From: Ruminococcaceae bacterium BL-6
GTDB taxonomy: Bacteria; Bacillota; Clostridia; Oscillospirales; Acutalibacteraceae
Direction: 5' to 3'
Assembly: GCA_902810075.1 (NCBI GenBank)
Contig: LR778135.1
Location: forward strand, 992,001 to 1,056,000
DNA: 64,000 bases
Part shown: positions 8,098-15,523 of the stretch, piece by piece
How the letters are laid out: each line of letters starts with the position of its first letter
How positions within the stretch are numbered: position 1 is the first letter of the stretch
Made by a program: the position numbers and the translations under genes
The notes under the pieces: model-generated
What the model was told of the DNA's origin: nothing
The model's database searches: none
Seen by the model: only the letters and a program-made list of their open reading frames with translations

Positions 8098-9462
8098 CTA
8101 ATCGATCACATGGTGGGCGTACCATTTTTTCCCTTTCAGGCGGATCAGGAAAATCACCGAGCGCACCGCCCATTCCACGACCATGGCAAGGTAAATCCCC
8201 ACAAGGCCCATCCCCATGGGCAGGGCGAGAAACCAGCCGCCGAACACGCGGACGCCCCACATGCACACAAGGGACACGGCGGAGGTGTACTTGGCGTCGC
8301 CCGCGGCCCGGATCGCGGCGGGGATGATGAAGCTGGGCGACCAGAGGACCGGCTGGGCCAGCGCCGTGAGTAGCACGGCGGACATCACATGGGGCACGAC
8401 CTGCGGCGGCGGGGAGAACAGCAGGATCAGCTTCGGCAGAAGCGGGGCGAGCATCAGCAGGAACAGGGCAAGGCTGACGTCGGAAAGGATCACGAACGAC
8501 CGGATGAATTTCCGGGCGTCGCCGATCAGGCGGCGTCCCATGCACTGGCCCACCACCGTCACGGAAACGATGCTGACCGTGTTGCAGGGGATCTGTAAAA
8601 TCAGCACGAACGACCACGCGATGGCGTTCGCAGTGAGCGCCATCGTGCCGAGCTGCACGATAAAGGTCTGGGTCAGAAGCTTGCCGCCGTTGAAGAAAAT
8701 CTGCTCCGCGGCAAACGGAAGCCCGATGAACAGAATCCGCTTCTGGATGGAAAGGTTCGGCTTCAAAGCGTTCTTCCATTCAAAGCAGAAGGAATGGTCG
8801 AACCGGGCCAGGAAGAAAAAGGAGCAGATCGCGCCCGTCAGTCGGGCAAGGTTCAGCGCGGCCGACATCCCGGTTACGCCCAGGTGCAGAATCTGGATCA
8901 GAAGGATGTTCAGCGCGACGTAGGAAAGGTTCGCGATCATCGAGAGGATCAGCGCGGGCTTCGTTTTGCCGACGCCGCGCAGACAGCAGCAGCACGCCTG
9001 ATAAAAGCCGAACGCGGGGTACGACAGGGCGCTGCCCAGAAGATAGATGCGCGCGTTCGCGAAAACGCCGCGCTCGGCGGAGCCGAACAGCAGAAGAAGC
9101 GTCGGGTCGCGCAGAACGATCAGAAGGACGGCCATGGCGGCGCCGAACACCGGGACGGCGAAAACCGTCTGCTCCGTCGAGCGCGAGACCATCTCGGGGT
9201 TTTGGCTGCCCTGGTACTGCGCCACGACCACGGTGCCGCCCGTGGCCACTGCGATCAGCACGTTGAGCAGCAGCACGTTCAGCGAATCGACCATGTTCAC
9301 CGCGCTCACGGCGGTCACGCCCGAGGAGCTGATCATGGCGGTGTTGAACATGTTCAGGCCGAGGATAAAAGACTGGTCGATCAGCACGGGGATGGCGAGC
9401 GACACGATCTGTCCGGGCTGGATCGATTCGCCGGAAAAATTCCGGCCCAGAAAGCGGAGCAT
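8098..9462 (-). CDS. MATE family efflux transporter
   Basis: Multidrug and toxic compound extrusion (NorM/DinF type) antiporter of about 454 residues with 12 predicted hydrophobic helices, located in the cytoplasmic membrane. Typical stretches are SLAIPVLIDQSFILGLNMFN at the N-terminus, AVSAVNMVDSLNVLLL and the mid-protein FIGLPFAAEQIFFNGG. I prefer the ATG at 9462 because GAGG lies 11 bases upstream; a GTG at 9498 would add 12 residues but has no Shine-Dalgarno. The exported substrate is unknown. The C-terminus (KKWYAHHVID) is cytosolic and basic. Confidence 0.93.
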   Translation of the reverse strand: MLRFLGRNFSGESIQPGQIVSLAIPVLIDQSFILGLNMFNTAMISSSGVTAVSAVNMVDSLNVLLLNVLIAVATGGTVVVAQYQGSQNPEMVSRSTEQTVFAVPVFGAAMAVLLIVLRDPTLLLLFGSAERGVFANARIYLLGSALSYPAFGFYQACCCCLRGVGKTKPALILSMIANLSYVALNILLIQILHLGVTGMSAALNLARLTGAICSFFFLARFDHSFCFEWKNALKPNLSIQKRILFIGLPFAAEQIFFNGGKLLTQTFIVQLGTMALTANAIAWSFVLILQIPCNTVSIVSVTVVGQCMGRRLIGDARKFIRSFVILSDVSLALFLLMLAPLLPKLILLFSPPPQVVPHVMSAVLLTALAQPVLWSPSFIIPAAIRAAGDAKYTSAVSLVCMWGVRVFGGWFLALPMGMGLVGIYLAMVVEWAVRSVIFLIRLKGKKWYAHHVID

Positions 9463-9532
9463 CCGCTTTTTTGCCTCGGAACATTTTATGCCGGTCACTT
9501 TATCACACCAATCAACATTTTAAGATAGCCAT

Positions 9533-9561
9533 ATTCTACCATATGCAGGGAAAAACAACAA
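9533..9561 (-). promoter_or_regulatory. promoter of the MATE gene
   Basis: Minus-strand -35 TTGTTG (9556-9561), 17-base spacer, -10 TAGAAT (9533-9538), about 70 bases before the preferred start codon. Confidence 0.55.
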
Positions 9562-9589
9562 TAAAATGCGGTATAAAAAATACTTAGGA

Positions 9590-9627
9590 AAAATCCGGCA
9601 CGGCGTCAAGCTGTGCCGGCCTTTTTC
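9590..9627 (-). terminator. bidirectional terminator-like hairpin
   Basis: CCGGCACGGC (9595-9604) pairs with GCTGTGCCGG (9610-9619), apart from one G-T pair. It is flanked by ATTTTTCC on the minus strand and CCTTTTTCC on the plus strand. It directly follows the stop of the 53-aa leftward gene and insulates it from the MATE promoter. Confidence 0.8.
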
Positions 9628-9631
9628 CGTA

Positions 9632-9793
9632 CTAGTCAGCGTCCAGATACATATCCTCTGTTCTCTGCTGTATGCTCTGCAATATCGTTTCCGCCCTTAC
9701 TGTTTCCGCGTCTTTATGACCCGCCTTTCCCAGTTCGGCGAGCGCATCCGTGATTCCGTTGAATAAAATCCGATAGGCTTTTTGATAATCCAT
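9632..9793 (-). CDS. small acidic helical protein, 53 aa
   Basis: A complete short gene: GGAGAAAGTAAAGG ribosome binding site, ATG at 9793, TAG at 9632, and a terminator right after the stop. The product (MDYQKAYRILFN start, RTEDMYLDAD end) is acidic and predicted almost entirely alpha-helical, with no transmembrane segment. It resembles small uncharacterised proteins common in Clostridia and their prophages, but I cannot assign a function. It is divergent from the mini-HTH gene at 9923, and the palindrome between them could control both. Confidence 0.7.
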   Translation of the reverse strand: MDYQKAYRILFNGITDALAELGKAGHKDAETVRAETILQSIQQRTEDMYLDAD

Positions 9794-9836
9794 CCTTTAC
9801 TTTCTCCTTCTCTTATGTTTGATATTTCCATGGTTG

Positions 9837-9878
9837 ACATGTATTATAATTAATACATGAATTATTTATAATACATGT
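9837..9878. promoter_or_regulatory. 13-bp palindromic operator candidate in a divergent promoter region
   Basis: ACATGTATTATAA (9837-9849) and its exact reverse complement (9866-9878) flank a 16-base AT-rich centre. TTGACA at 9834-9839 and TATAAT-like boxes on both strands overlap the repeats. The site sits between the leftward 53-aa gene and the rightward mini-HTH gene, where a Cro-like autorepressor would be expected to bind. The role as operator is inferred. Confidence 0.6.
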
Positions 9879-9922
9879 ATAAATGATAAATCATAGCTTA
9901 TCATAAGTCAAGGGTGATTTTC

Positions 9923-10129
9923 ATGATAAGCTATGAACCTTTCTGGGCCACTCTCAAGCGTAAAAACGTTACGACATACATGTTGAGAGAAAAATATCAT
10001 ATCAGCCCGAATACTTTGACGCGCATGAAAAGCAATAAATATCTGAGCATGAGGACGATGGAAGATTTTTGCAGGATACTGGACTGCCGTCTGGAAGATA
10101 TCGCGGAATATGTCCCCGACAGGAAGTAG
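9923..10129 (+). CDS. minimal XRE/Cro-type HTH regulator, copy 1
   Basis: The protein is 68 residues long and nearly all DNA-binding domain. It starts ISYEPFWATLKRKNVTTYML, followed by the recognition-helix region ISPNTLTRMKSNKYLSMRT and the closing LCRLEDIAEYVPDRK-like segment typical of YozG/Xre-type mini-regulators. The ATG at 9923 follows AAGGGTGA; an upstream GTG at 9914 would overlap that ribosome binding site. It has no effector domain. A second copy with the same architecture follows at 10316. It is probably an autoregulator or small chromosomal switch. Confidence 0.85.
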   Translation: MISYEPFWATLKRKNVTTYMLREKYHISPNTLTRMKSNKYLSMRTMEDFCRILDCRLEDIAEYVPDRK

Positions 10130-10315
10130 GCCGGGAGGTTTCGCCTGCCCGATGTTTTGCGCGAAGGCTTTTCAGAGGAAGCGGATCGTTCCCGGCAAAC
10201 AAAATTCCCCGTTTTCGCCTGACGGCGATTGCGGGGAGCTCGTAGAAGCTATGTTTTTTCTATTGGGCATAACGTGAGATGTCAGAATGCGGAAAAAGGA
10301 AGAGAGGAAATAAAA

Positions 10316-10531
10316 TTGATTTCCTATGCCCCTTTATGGGAGACGATGAAAAAAAGAGGCGCAACCACCTACACGTTGAGAAACCGGGGAAACGGCGAAA
10401 ACATCAGCGGCTCGACGCTGCTGCGGCTGCAAAAAAATGAATCCGTTTCGACCAACACCCTGAATACACTTTGCAAAATTCTTGACTGCAAATTGCCTGA
10501 TATCGCGGAATATGTCCCCGACAAACAGTAG
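10316..10531 (+). CDS. minimal XRE/Cro-type HTH regulator, copy 2
   Basis: The protein is 71 residues long and paralogous to the gene at 9923 (shared ISYxPxWxTxKxxxxTTYxLR start and LCKILDCKLPDIAEYVPD end). It carries a short insertion (RGNGENISG) just before the recognition helix STLLRLQKNESVSTNTL. I start it at the TTG 10316, because AGAGAGGA lies 8 bases upstream and the alignment with copy 1 begins there. The longer frame from 10229 runs through the repeat and lacks a ribosome binding site. The target is unknown. Confidence 0.75.
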   Translation: MISYAPLWETMKKRGATTYTLRNRGNGENISGSTLLRLQKNESVSTNTLNTLCKILDCKLPDIAEYVPDKQ

Positions 10532-10613
10532 GCCGGGCGATTTCGCCTGCCGAGCAAACGAAAATCCCCGCTTTCGCCATCAGGCGATTGCGGGGAACGG
10601 ACGATTCTGTTTT

Positions 10614-10967
10614 TCAGGAAAGATCCCGCGTCGCCACGACGTCGATCCCAGTGCCGCACACGTCTTTCAGGACGACCTGCCCCGTACGCACCGGGGGATG
10701 GAGCGTCACGCGGCCGATCTGCCTCATCGCGTCGAAAATCAGGCTTTTCGGGATCGCCCCGTCCGTTTTCACGGGGCAGCGCCGGTGGATGCCGCCCGCC
10801 ATTCTTACGGTGGTGGTGACGACCCTCACCGGGCGGGTCAGCTCCGTCCGCGCGTATTTTTCCCCGCGCGGGCAGGCGTTGCCCGTCACTTCGATGGTCC
10901 CGTCATCCCGGCGCACGGCCTTCAGCCGGCAGCCGCGGGGACATACGATGCACGTCAGCTCCGTCAT
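10614..10967 (-). CDS. DUF1667 domain protein of the glp-like operon
   Basis: The protein is 117 residues long. It begins with a CxxC pair in ELTCIVCPRGC and a further Cys in GNACPRGEKYA, a likely metal- or Fe-S-binding knuckle, then RPVRVVTTTVRM, CPVKTDGAIPK and a C-terminal GTGIDVVATRD. This is DUF1667, which in Firmicutes regularly follows GlpA-like and FAD oxidoreductase genes and probably acts as an accessory electron-transfer subunit (inference from context). It overlaps the upstream gene by ATGA and has GGAGGAAAAATC before the ATG. It is the last gene of the operon. Confidence 0.88.
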   Translation of the reverse strand: MTELTCIVCPRGCRLKAVRRDDGTIEVTGNACPRGEKYARTELTRPVRVVTTTVRMAGGIHRRCPVKTDGAIPKSLIFDAMRQIGRVTLHPPVRTGQVVLKDVCGTGIDVVATRDLS

Positions 10968-12214
10968 GATTTTTCCTCCTCGATCGAAAGCTCCAGCGAG
11001 TCCCGCGCCCGGTTCAGAAGCGCCGAGGGCAGAACGATCCGCTCCATTTCCCCGGGGGCGAGGCGCTCGCGCCGGAATTCGGAAACCATTTCCCCGCCGC
11101 CCGTCACGCGGATGATGCTTTTGCCGTACACGCGGCGGACGCGGAAGAACACGCCGGTGCTTTTTTCCACCCGTCCCGGGCGGATTTTCTGCGGGACGGT
11201 GTAGGAAACGCCGTCTCCGGCCCGCAGCAGAAGCTCGCGCTCCGGCGCGCGGGGGCGAGGCGCTTTTGCCGCTTCTGTGCCGGCAAGCCGGCTTTCCTCG
11301 GTGACGAAATCCACCAGGTCGTGCACGTGCAGCGCGTTGCCGCACGCGAAAATGCCGGGCACCGAGGTTTCCCGGTTTTCATACACGACCGCGCCGCCCG
11401 TGCGCGGGTCCATTTCGATCCCGGCCCGGCGCGTCAGCTCGTTTTCCGGGATCAGGCCCACCGAAAACAGCACCGTGTCGCAGTCGAAGGACATTTCGGT
11501 CCTCGGGATCACCCGGCGGTTTTCATCCACTTTGGACACGACGGCGCCTTCCACGCGCGCATCCCCCTTGATTTCCGTCACCGTGTGGGAGAGATACAGC
11601 GGAATCTGATAATCCTGAAGGCACTGCACGATGTTGCGGTTTAGGCCCGAGGAATACGGCATGATCTCGATGCACGCCAGCACCTTCGCGCCCTCGAGCG
11701 TCAGCCGCCGCGCCATGATCAGGCCGATGTCGCCGGAGCCGACGATCAGCACGCGGCGGCCTACCATGTAGCCCATGATGTTGACATAATACTGGGCAGC
11801 GCCCGCGGTGAAAATACCGGCGGGCCGCCTGCCGGGGGTCCCGATCGCCCCGCGCGTCCTTTCGCGGCACCCCATGCACAGCACGACGGCGCGCGCCGAA
11901 AGCACCTGATAACCGTTTTTGCGGCTCACTATGGTGACCTGCTTTTCGGGCGTGATTTCCAGCACCATGGCGTCCGTCAGAACCTCGATGCCGGTGTTTT
12001 CCAGCATCCGGATAAAGCGCCCTGCGTATTCCGGGCCGGTCAGCTCCTCGTGGAAATAGTGCAGGCCGAAACCGTTGTGGATGCACTGGTTCAGGATCCC
12101 GCCCAGCTCGTGGTCGCGCTCGATCACGAGGATCCTGCGCGACCCGGCGTCAAAGGCGGCCCTTGCGGCGGCGAGCCCCGCCGGGCCGCCCCCGATCACG
12201 ATCAGATCATACAT
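10964..12214 (-). CDS. NAD(P)/FAD-dependent oxidoreductase of the glp-like operon
   Basis: A 416-residue two-dinucleotide-binding-domain flavoprotein. The FAD Rossmann motif is at the N-terminus (VIGGGPAGLAAARAAFDAG), a second NAD(P) motif is mid-protein (RVLIVGSGDIGLIMARRL), and the closing FAD contact SVPGIFACGNALHVHDLVD is present. The Cys pair typical of disulfide reductases is absent, so it resembles the GlpB-like partner dehydrogenases. The ATG at 12214 is 8 bases from AAGGGGG; the GTG at 12220 is too close to it. It overlaps the GlpA-like gene by 8 bases and DUF1667 by 4. It is likely to pass electrons from glycerol-3-phosphate oxidation to a carrier. Confidence 0.9.
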   Translation of the reverse strand: MYDLIVIGGGPAGLAAARAAFDAGSRRILVIERDHELGGILNQCIHNGFGLHYFHEELTGPEYAGRFIRMLENTGIEVLTDAMVLEITPEKQVTIVSRKNGYQVLSARAVVLCMGCRERTRGAIGTPGRRPAGIFTAGAAQYYVNIMGYMVGRRVLIVGSGDIGLIMARRLTLEGAKVLACIEIMPYSSGLNRNIVQCLQDYQIPLYLSHTVTEIKGDARVEGAVVSKVDENRRVIPRTEMSFDCDTVLFSVGLIPENELTRRAGIEMDPRTGGAVVYENRETSVPGIFACGNALHVHDLVDFVTEESRLAGTEAAKAPRPRAPERELLLRAGDGVSYTVPQKIRPGRVEKSTGVFFRVRRVYGKSIIRVTGGGEMVSEFRRERLAPGEMERIVLPSALLNRARDSLELSIEEEKS

Positions 12215-13649
12215 CCGCACAGCCCCCTTTCGTTTCCCCGGTCAGAAGATAGGAGCCGGGGCCGTCCTGAAGAATCTCGTCGGGCGTCGTCCCGAGCTCC
12301 TGCGCCAGCAGTTCTACGATACGCGGGCCGCAGAACGAGCCCTGGCAGCGGCCCATCCCCGCGCTCGTGCGGCGCTTGACCGCATCCAGCGTGCGGGGCG
12401 GGATCGGCCCTTTCAGCGCGGCCAGAATCTCTCCCTCCGTCACGGTTTCGCAGCGGCACAGCACGTGCCCGTAGGCCGGTTCCCTGCGGATCAGCGCGGC
12501 CTTTTCCTCCGCGGAGAGATGGGAAAAGCGGATGCGGCGCCGCTCGTCGAGAAATTCCTCTTTTTCGGAAAGCTTCAGCCCGGCTTCCCGCAGCAGCTCC
12601 GCCGCGAGCTTCGCAAGCGCGGGTGCGCAGGAAAGGCCGGGCGACTTGATGCCTGCCAGGTCGAAAAATCCCGGCGCGCCCGGCGCTTCCTCCACGATGA
12701 AGTCGTCCCGGTCGCTCGCCGCGCGGACGCCCGCAAAATTGCGGATGGATTCGCGCAGGTTCAGGCCCGGCACGGATTTTTTCGCGTTGCGCGCCACCTG
12801 TTCCAGCCCCGCGGCCGTGGTGGAAACGTCGTCGGCGCTCCGGGGCGGCTCGTTGTTCGGGCCGACGATCAGGTTCCCGTGCACCGTGGGGGAGACGAGC
12901 GTGCCTTTTCCCACCTTGGTCGGGCACTGGAAGATCACGTGAGAGACGCATTCCCCCTGGCTTTTATCCAGCAGATAATATTCGCCGCGGTCCGGCACGA
13001 TGCGAAACGACGGCTGTGCCGCCATATTGTGGACGAGATCGGCGTGCGTCCCGGCGGCGTTCAGGATAAAGCGGCTTTCCAATACCCGGCTGCCCGTTTG
13101 AATGGAAAATCCGCCGTCCTTTTTTTGAATCGAGTGTACCTCGTTTTCCAGAAACAGGGAAACGCCGTTTTTCACGGCGGTTTCCATCATGGCGAGGGCG
13201 TATTCCCAGGGGCTGACGATCCCGGCGGTGGGGGCGTAAAGAGCGCCCGCCGTCCGGTTCACGTTCGGCTCCATCCGGCTCACCTCGCCGGGCGAAAGCA
13301 GGCGCAGCCCCGGCACGCCGTTTTGAACGCCCCTTTCGTAAAGCGTGTGAAGAACGGGAAGCTCCTGCGGCGTAAAGGCCAGCACCAGCGAGCCGATCTG
13401 CCGGTAGGGCACGTCCAGCTTTTGGCAGATTTCCTTTGCCATCCGGTTCCCCTGTGGGTTGAGCTTTGCCATGATCGTGCCCGGCTCCGGGTCGTAGCCG
13501 GCGTGGATGATGGCGCTGTTCGCCTTGGTGGTGCCCTGTGAAACATCGTTTCCCCGCTCCAGCACCGTAATTTTCAGCTTGTAGCGCGACAGCTCGTATG
13601 CGGCCGCGGCGCCCACGACGCCGCAGCCAATGATTGCTACGTCGAACAT
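12207..13649 (-). CDS. glpA: GlpA-like FAD-dependent glycerol-3-phosphate dehydrogenase with BFD domain
   Basis: The protein is 480 residues long. An N-terminal DAO-type FAD domain (VAIIGCGVVGAAAAYELSRY; SQGTTKANSAIIHAGYD) is followed by a C-terminal BFD-like [2Fe-2S] domain with four cysteines (VLCRCETV near residue 400 and GRCQGSFCGPRI). This architecture is that of anaerobic GlpA, which oxidises sn-glycerol-3-phosphate to dihydroxyacetone phosphate; a related 2-hydroxyacid substrate is possible. The start at 13649 follows AAAGGAGAAACTG. The frame is open further upstream, but that region has no family similarity. It is the first gene of a three-gene leftward operon. Confidence 0.9.
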   Translation of the reverse strand: MFDVAIIGCGVVGAAAAYELSRYKLKITVLERGNDVSQGTTKANSAIIHAGYDPEPGTIMAKLNPQGNRMAKEICQKLDVPYRQIGSLVLAFTPQELPVLHTLYERGVQNGVPGLRLLSPGEVSRMEPNVNRTAGALYAPTAGIVSPWEYALAMMETAVKNGVSLFLENEVHSIQKKDGGFSIQTGSRVLESRFILNAAGTHADLVHNMAAQPSFRIVPDRGEYYLLDKSQGECVSHVIFQCPTKVGKGTLVSPTVHGNLIVGPNNEPPRSADDVSTTAAGLEQVARNAKKSVPGLNLRESIRNFAGVRAASDRDDFIVEEAPGAPGFFDLAGIKSPGLSCAPALAKLAAELLREAGLKLSEKEEFLDERRRIRFSHLSAEEKAALIRREPAYGHVLCRCETVTEGEILAALKGPIPPRTLDAVKRRTSAGMGRCQGSFCGPRIVELLAQELGTTPDEILQDGPGSYLLTGETKGGCADV

Positions 13650-13779
13650 CAGTTTCTCCTTTCCGATTTCCGCGTCTGCCGGCCAGCGCGGGCGAAGGCA
13701 GGGCAAAAAAGCGCAGTCCCCGGGCCGCTCCGGATTCCCGGAAGCCGTCCGCTTTTCGGGGCCGCACCCAAATACTATT

Positions 13780-13808
13780 ACTATACAACGAAATTCGAAT
13801 TTTGTCAC
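13780..13808 (-). promoter_or_regulatory. promoter of the glp-like operon
   Basis: Minus-strand -35 GTGACA (13803-13808), 17-base spacer, -10 TATAGT (13780-13785), about 130 bases before the glpA start. It is divergent from the cobU promoter region. No further regulatory element was recognised in 13650-13938. Confidence 0.65.
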
Positions 13809-13989
13809 GGGGCGGGTGCAAAAACCGGCGAAAAAAGGAAGCGCTCCGGGCATTTTTTTGCGTTCCCGGCGAAAACATGGCATCCTTTGTAAAAATTGGG
13901 GATAGATAGTTTTTCCGAAATAGAGTATAATAAAAAAGATGATACGGTTCAGCCCCTTTTTGGGGAGCGCGGAAGAGGAGGAACGGGAG

Positions 13990-14961
13990 TTGCTGGTGTT
14001 CCTTTCCGGCGGGGTGCGCAGCGGAAAAAGCGCGCTCGGCGAGGAATGCGCCGAAAAGCTCGCGACCGGGCGGAAGATCTATTTCGCCACGGCGCTGGCG
14101 TGCGACGGCGAGATGAAAAGGCGGGTCGAAAAGCACCGGCGGGACAGAATGGGAAAGCATTTCGTCACGCTGGAGCAGCCGCAGGACGCGGAACAGGCCG
14201 CCGCTTTTCTTCGTCCGGGCGACACGGTGCTGCTCGACTGCCTTGGAAATCTGACGGCGAACGAGATGTTCCGCGGCGGCGCTCCCTACGACCCGAAGCG
14301 TCGGGAGGCGCTCATCCGCAAAATCTTTTCCGGGCTCTGCGCCGTAAAAGGCGCCTGCGAAAACCTCATCGTGATCTCGAACGACGTTTTCTCCGGCGGC
14401 GACCGCGGCGGAACGGAGCTTTCGGATTATCAGGAGATCCTGGGCCGGCTTCATGTCCTGCTCGCGGAAAGGGCTGATCTCGCCGCGGAATGCGTCTGCG
14501 GCATCCCGGTTTACCGCCGGGGCGGCCCCGAACGGAAAAAGACGGAGCCGGAAAACGCCGGAAAAAGCGGGGGAGAAAACATGTGCTTTGTGTTCGGGGG
14601 GAAAAGCCAGGGAAAGCTGGCCTACGCCGAAAAGCTCGCGGGGGGAGATCCCGCCGTCTGCGACCTTGCCGCCGTTCCCCCGCAGGAGATGTTTTCGGCG
14701 GATGTCATCGTAAACGTTCAGGATGCCGTCGGCGCGCTGCTGCGGCAGGGCGCCGACGCTTTGGATTTTTTCCGGCGGAACGCCAGAAGGCTTCGCGGGA
14801 AAGTGCTGGTCGGCGACGAGATCGGCTGCGGGATCGTCCCCGTCGACGCGTTCGAGCGCCGGTGGCGCGACGAGACGGGTCGGGTCTACCAGTTTCTGGC
14901 CGCCGAGGCGGACCGCGTGGACCGCGTGTGGGCCGGCATCGGCGTCACGCTGAAGCCGTAG
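13990..14961 (+). CDS. cobU: adenosylcobinamide kinase/guanylyltransferase with a second CobU-like domain
   Basis: The protein is 323 residues long and contains two CobU-like modules. Module 1 (about 1-180) is complete: P-loop FLSGGVRSGKS, a histidine region KHRRDRMGKH that would carry the GMP-accepting residue, LLDCLGNLTANEMF and VISNDVF. It should phosphorylate adenosylcobinamide and transfer GMP. Module 2 (about 197-323) is shortened: it has a P-loop (FGGKSQGK) and the C-terminal GDEIGCGIVPVDAFERRWRDE segment, but lacks the histidine region. The TTG at 13990 follows GAGGAGG at good spacing. An ATG at 13939 would sit at the transcript start if TATAAT at 13926-13931 is the -10. It leads the corrinoid genes. 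Confidence 0.85.
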   Translation: MLVFLSGGVRSGKSALGEECAEKLATGRKIYFATALACDGEMKRRVEKHRRDRMGKHFVTLEQPQDAEQAAAFLRPGDTVLLDCLGNLTANEMFRGGAPYDPKRREALIRKIFSGLCAVKGACENLIVISNDVFSGGDRGGTELSDYQEILGRLHVLLAERADLAAECVCGIPVYRRGGPERKKTEPENAGKSGGENMCFVFGGKSQGKLAYAEKLAGGDPAVCDLAAVPPQEMFSADVIVNVQDAVGALLRQGADALDFFRRNARRLRGKVLVGDEIGCGIVPVDAFERRWRDETGRVYQFLAAEADRVDRVWAGIGVTLKP

Positions 14962-14975
14962 GAACGGAGGGGAAA

Positions 14976-15506
14976 ATGGAGCGGGGGCTCGTTCATCTTT
15001 ATTACGGCGACGGGAAGGGGAAGACGACCGCCGCCGCCGGGCTCGGCCTTCGGGCCTGGGGGCGCGGCAAGACCGTCCTGATGGTCCAGTTCCTGAAGGG
15101 GTTCGATTCGGGCGAGATCCTCGCGCTGGGCCGGCTCGGCGGGCGCTGCCGGCTGTTCCCCGGGACGCCGGTGAAGAAGTTCACCGGAAGCATGTCGGCG
15201 CGGGAAAAGGAGCGGACCGCGCTGGAGCAGCGGCGCATGTTCTTCGGCGCGGCGGAGCAGTGCCTTTCGGGGCTCTGCGACGTGGCCGTGTTCGACGAGC
15301 TGGTCGACGCCGTGAACCTTGGCGCCGTTTCCGTTCCGGAGGTGGCGGATTTCATCCGCAGCCCGGCGCGGATGTGCGAGGTCGTCATCACCGGCCACCG
15401 GCCGGATCCCGCTTTCTTTGAATTCTGCGACTATATCACCGAGATGAAAAAAATCAGGCATCCCTTCGACCGCGGGATCCGCGCAAGGGATGGCATCGAG
15501 AAATAG
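14976..15506 (+). CDS. cobO: cob(I)yrinic acid a,c-diamide adenosyltransferase
   Basis: A 176-residue CobO/BtuR/CobA-type adenosyltransferase that attaches the 5'-deoxyadenosyl group of ATP to cob(I)alamin precursors. It begins ERGLVHLYYGDGKGKTTAAAG with the P-loop, then VLMVQFLKG, VAVFDELVDAVNLG (Walker B) and the C-terminal VVITGHRPDP with EMKKIRHPFDRGIRAR. Length is normal. The ATG at 14976 follows ACGGAGGGG, 14 bases after cobU, so it is co-transcribed with the salvage genes. Confidence 0.95.
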   Translation: MERGLVHLYYGDGKGKTTAAAGLGLRAWGRGKTVLMVQFLKGFDSGEILALGRLGGRCRLFPGTPVKKFTGSMSAREKERTALEQRRMFFGAAEQCLSGLCDVAVFDELVDAVNLGAVSVPEVADFIRSPARMCEVVITGHRPDPAFFEFCDYITEMKKIRHPFDRGIRARDGIEK

Positions 15507-15523
15507 AGGCTTTGCGGTTCAAA

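Larger units (their letters stand above)
9923..10602 (+). repeat. tandem duplication of an HTH gene plus its downstream hairpin
   Basis: Two units: 9923 to about 10240 and 10316 to about 10602. Both contain a mini-HTH gene ending in ...DIAEYVPD(R/K), then GTAGGCCGGG and a TTTCGCCTGCC stretch. Each then has a hairpin of the form CCCCG-TTTCGCC-(TGA/CATCA)-GGCGATTG-CGGGG (about 10211-10238 and 10565-10596). The coding parts have diverged more than the hairpins, so the duplication looks old. Confidence 0.75.

Noticed and set aside
9566..9766. 66-codon plus-strand frame opposite the 53-aa gene
   Set aside because: It starts inside the MATE promoter region, passes through a terminator hairpin and has no ribosome binding site, while the opposite frame has good signals.
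12075..13541. 488-codon plus-strand frame opposite the glpA-like gene
   Set aside because: The minus strand carries clear FAD and BFD motifs; this frame has shadow composition and no recognisable domain.
13650..13989. Cobalamin riboswitch in front of the cobU-cobO-cobT genes
   Set aside because: I looked for a B12-box-like core and long leader but saw neither; the likely transcript start is only about 50 bases before the TTG start.
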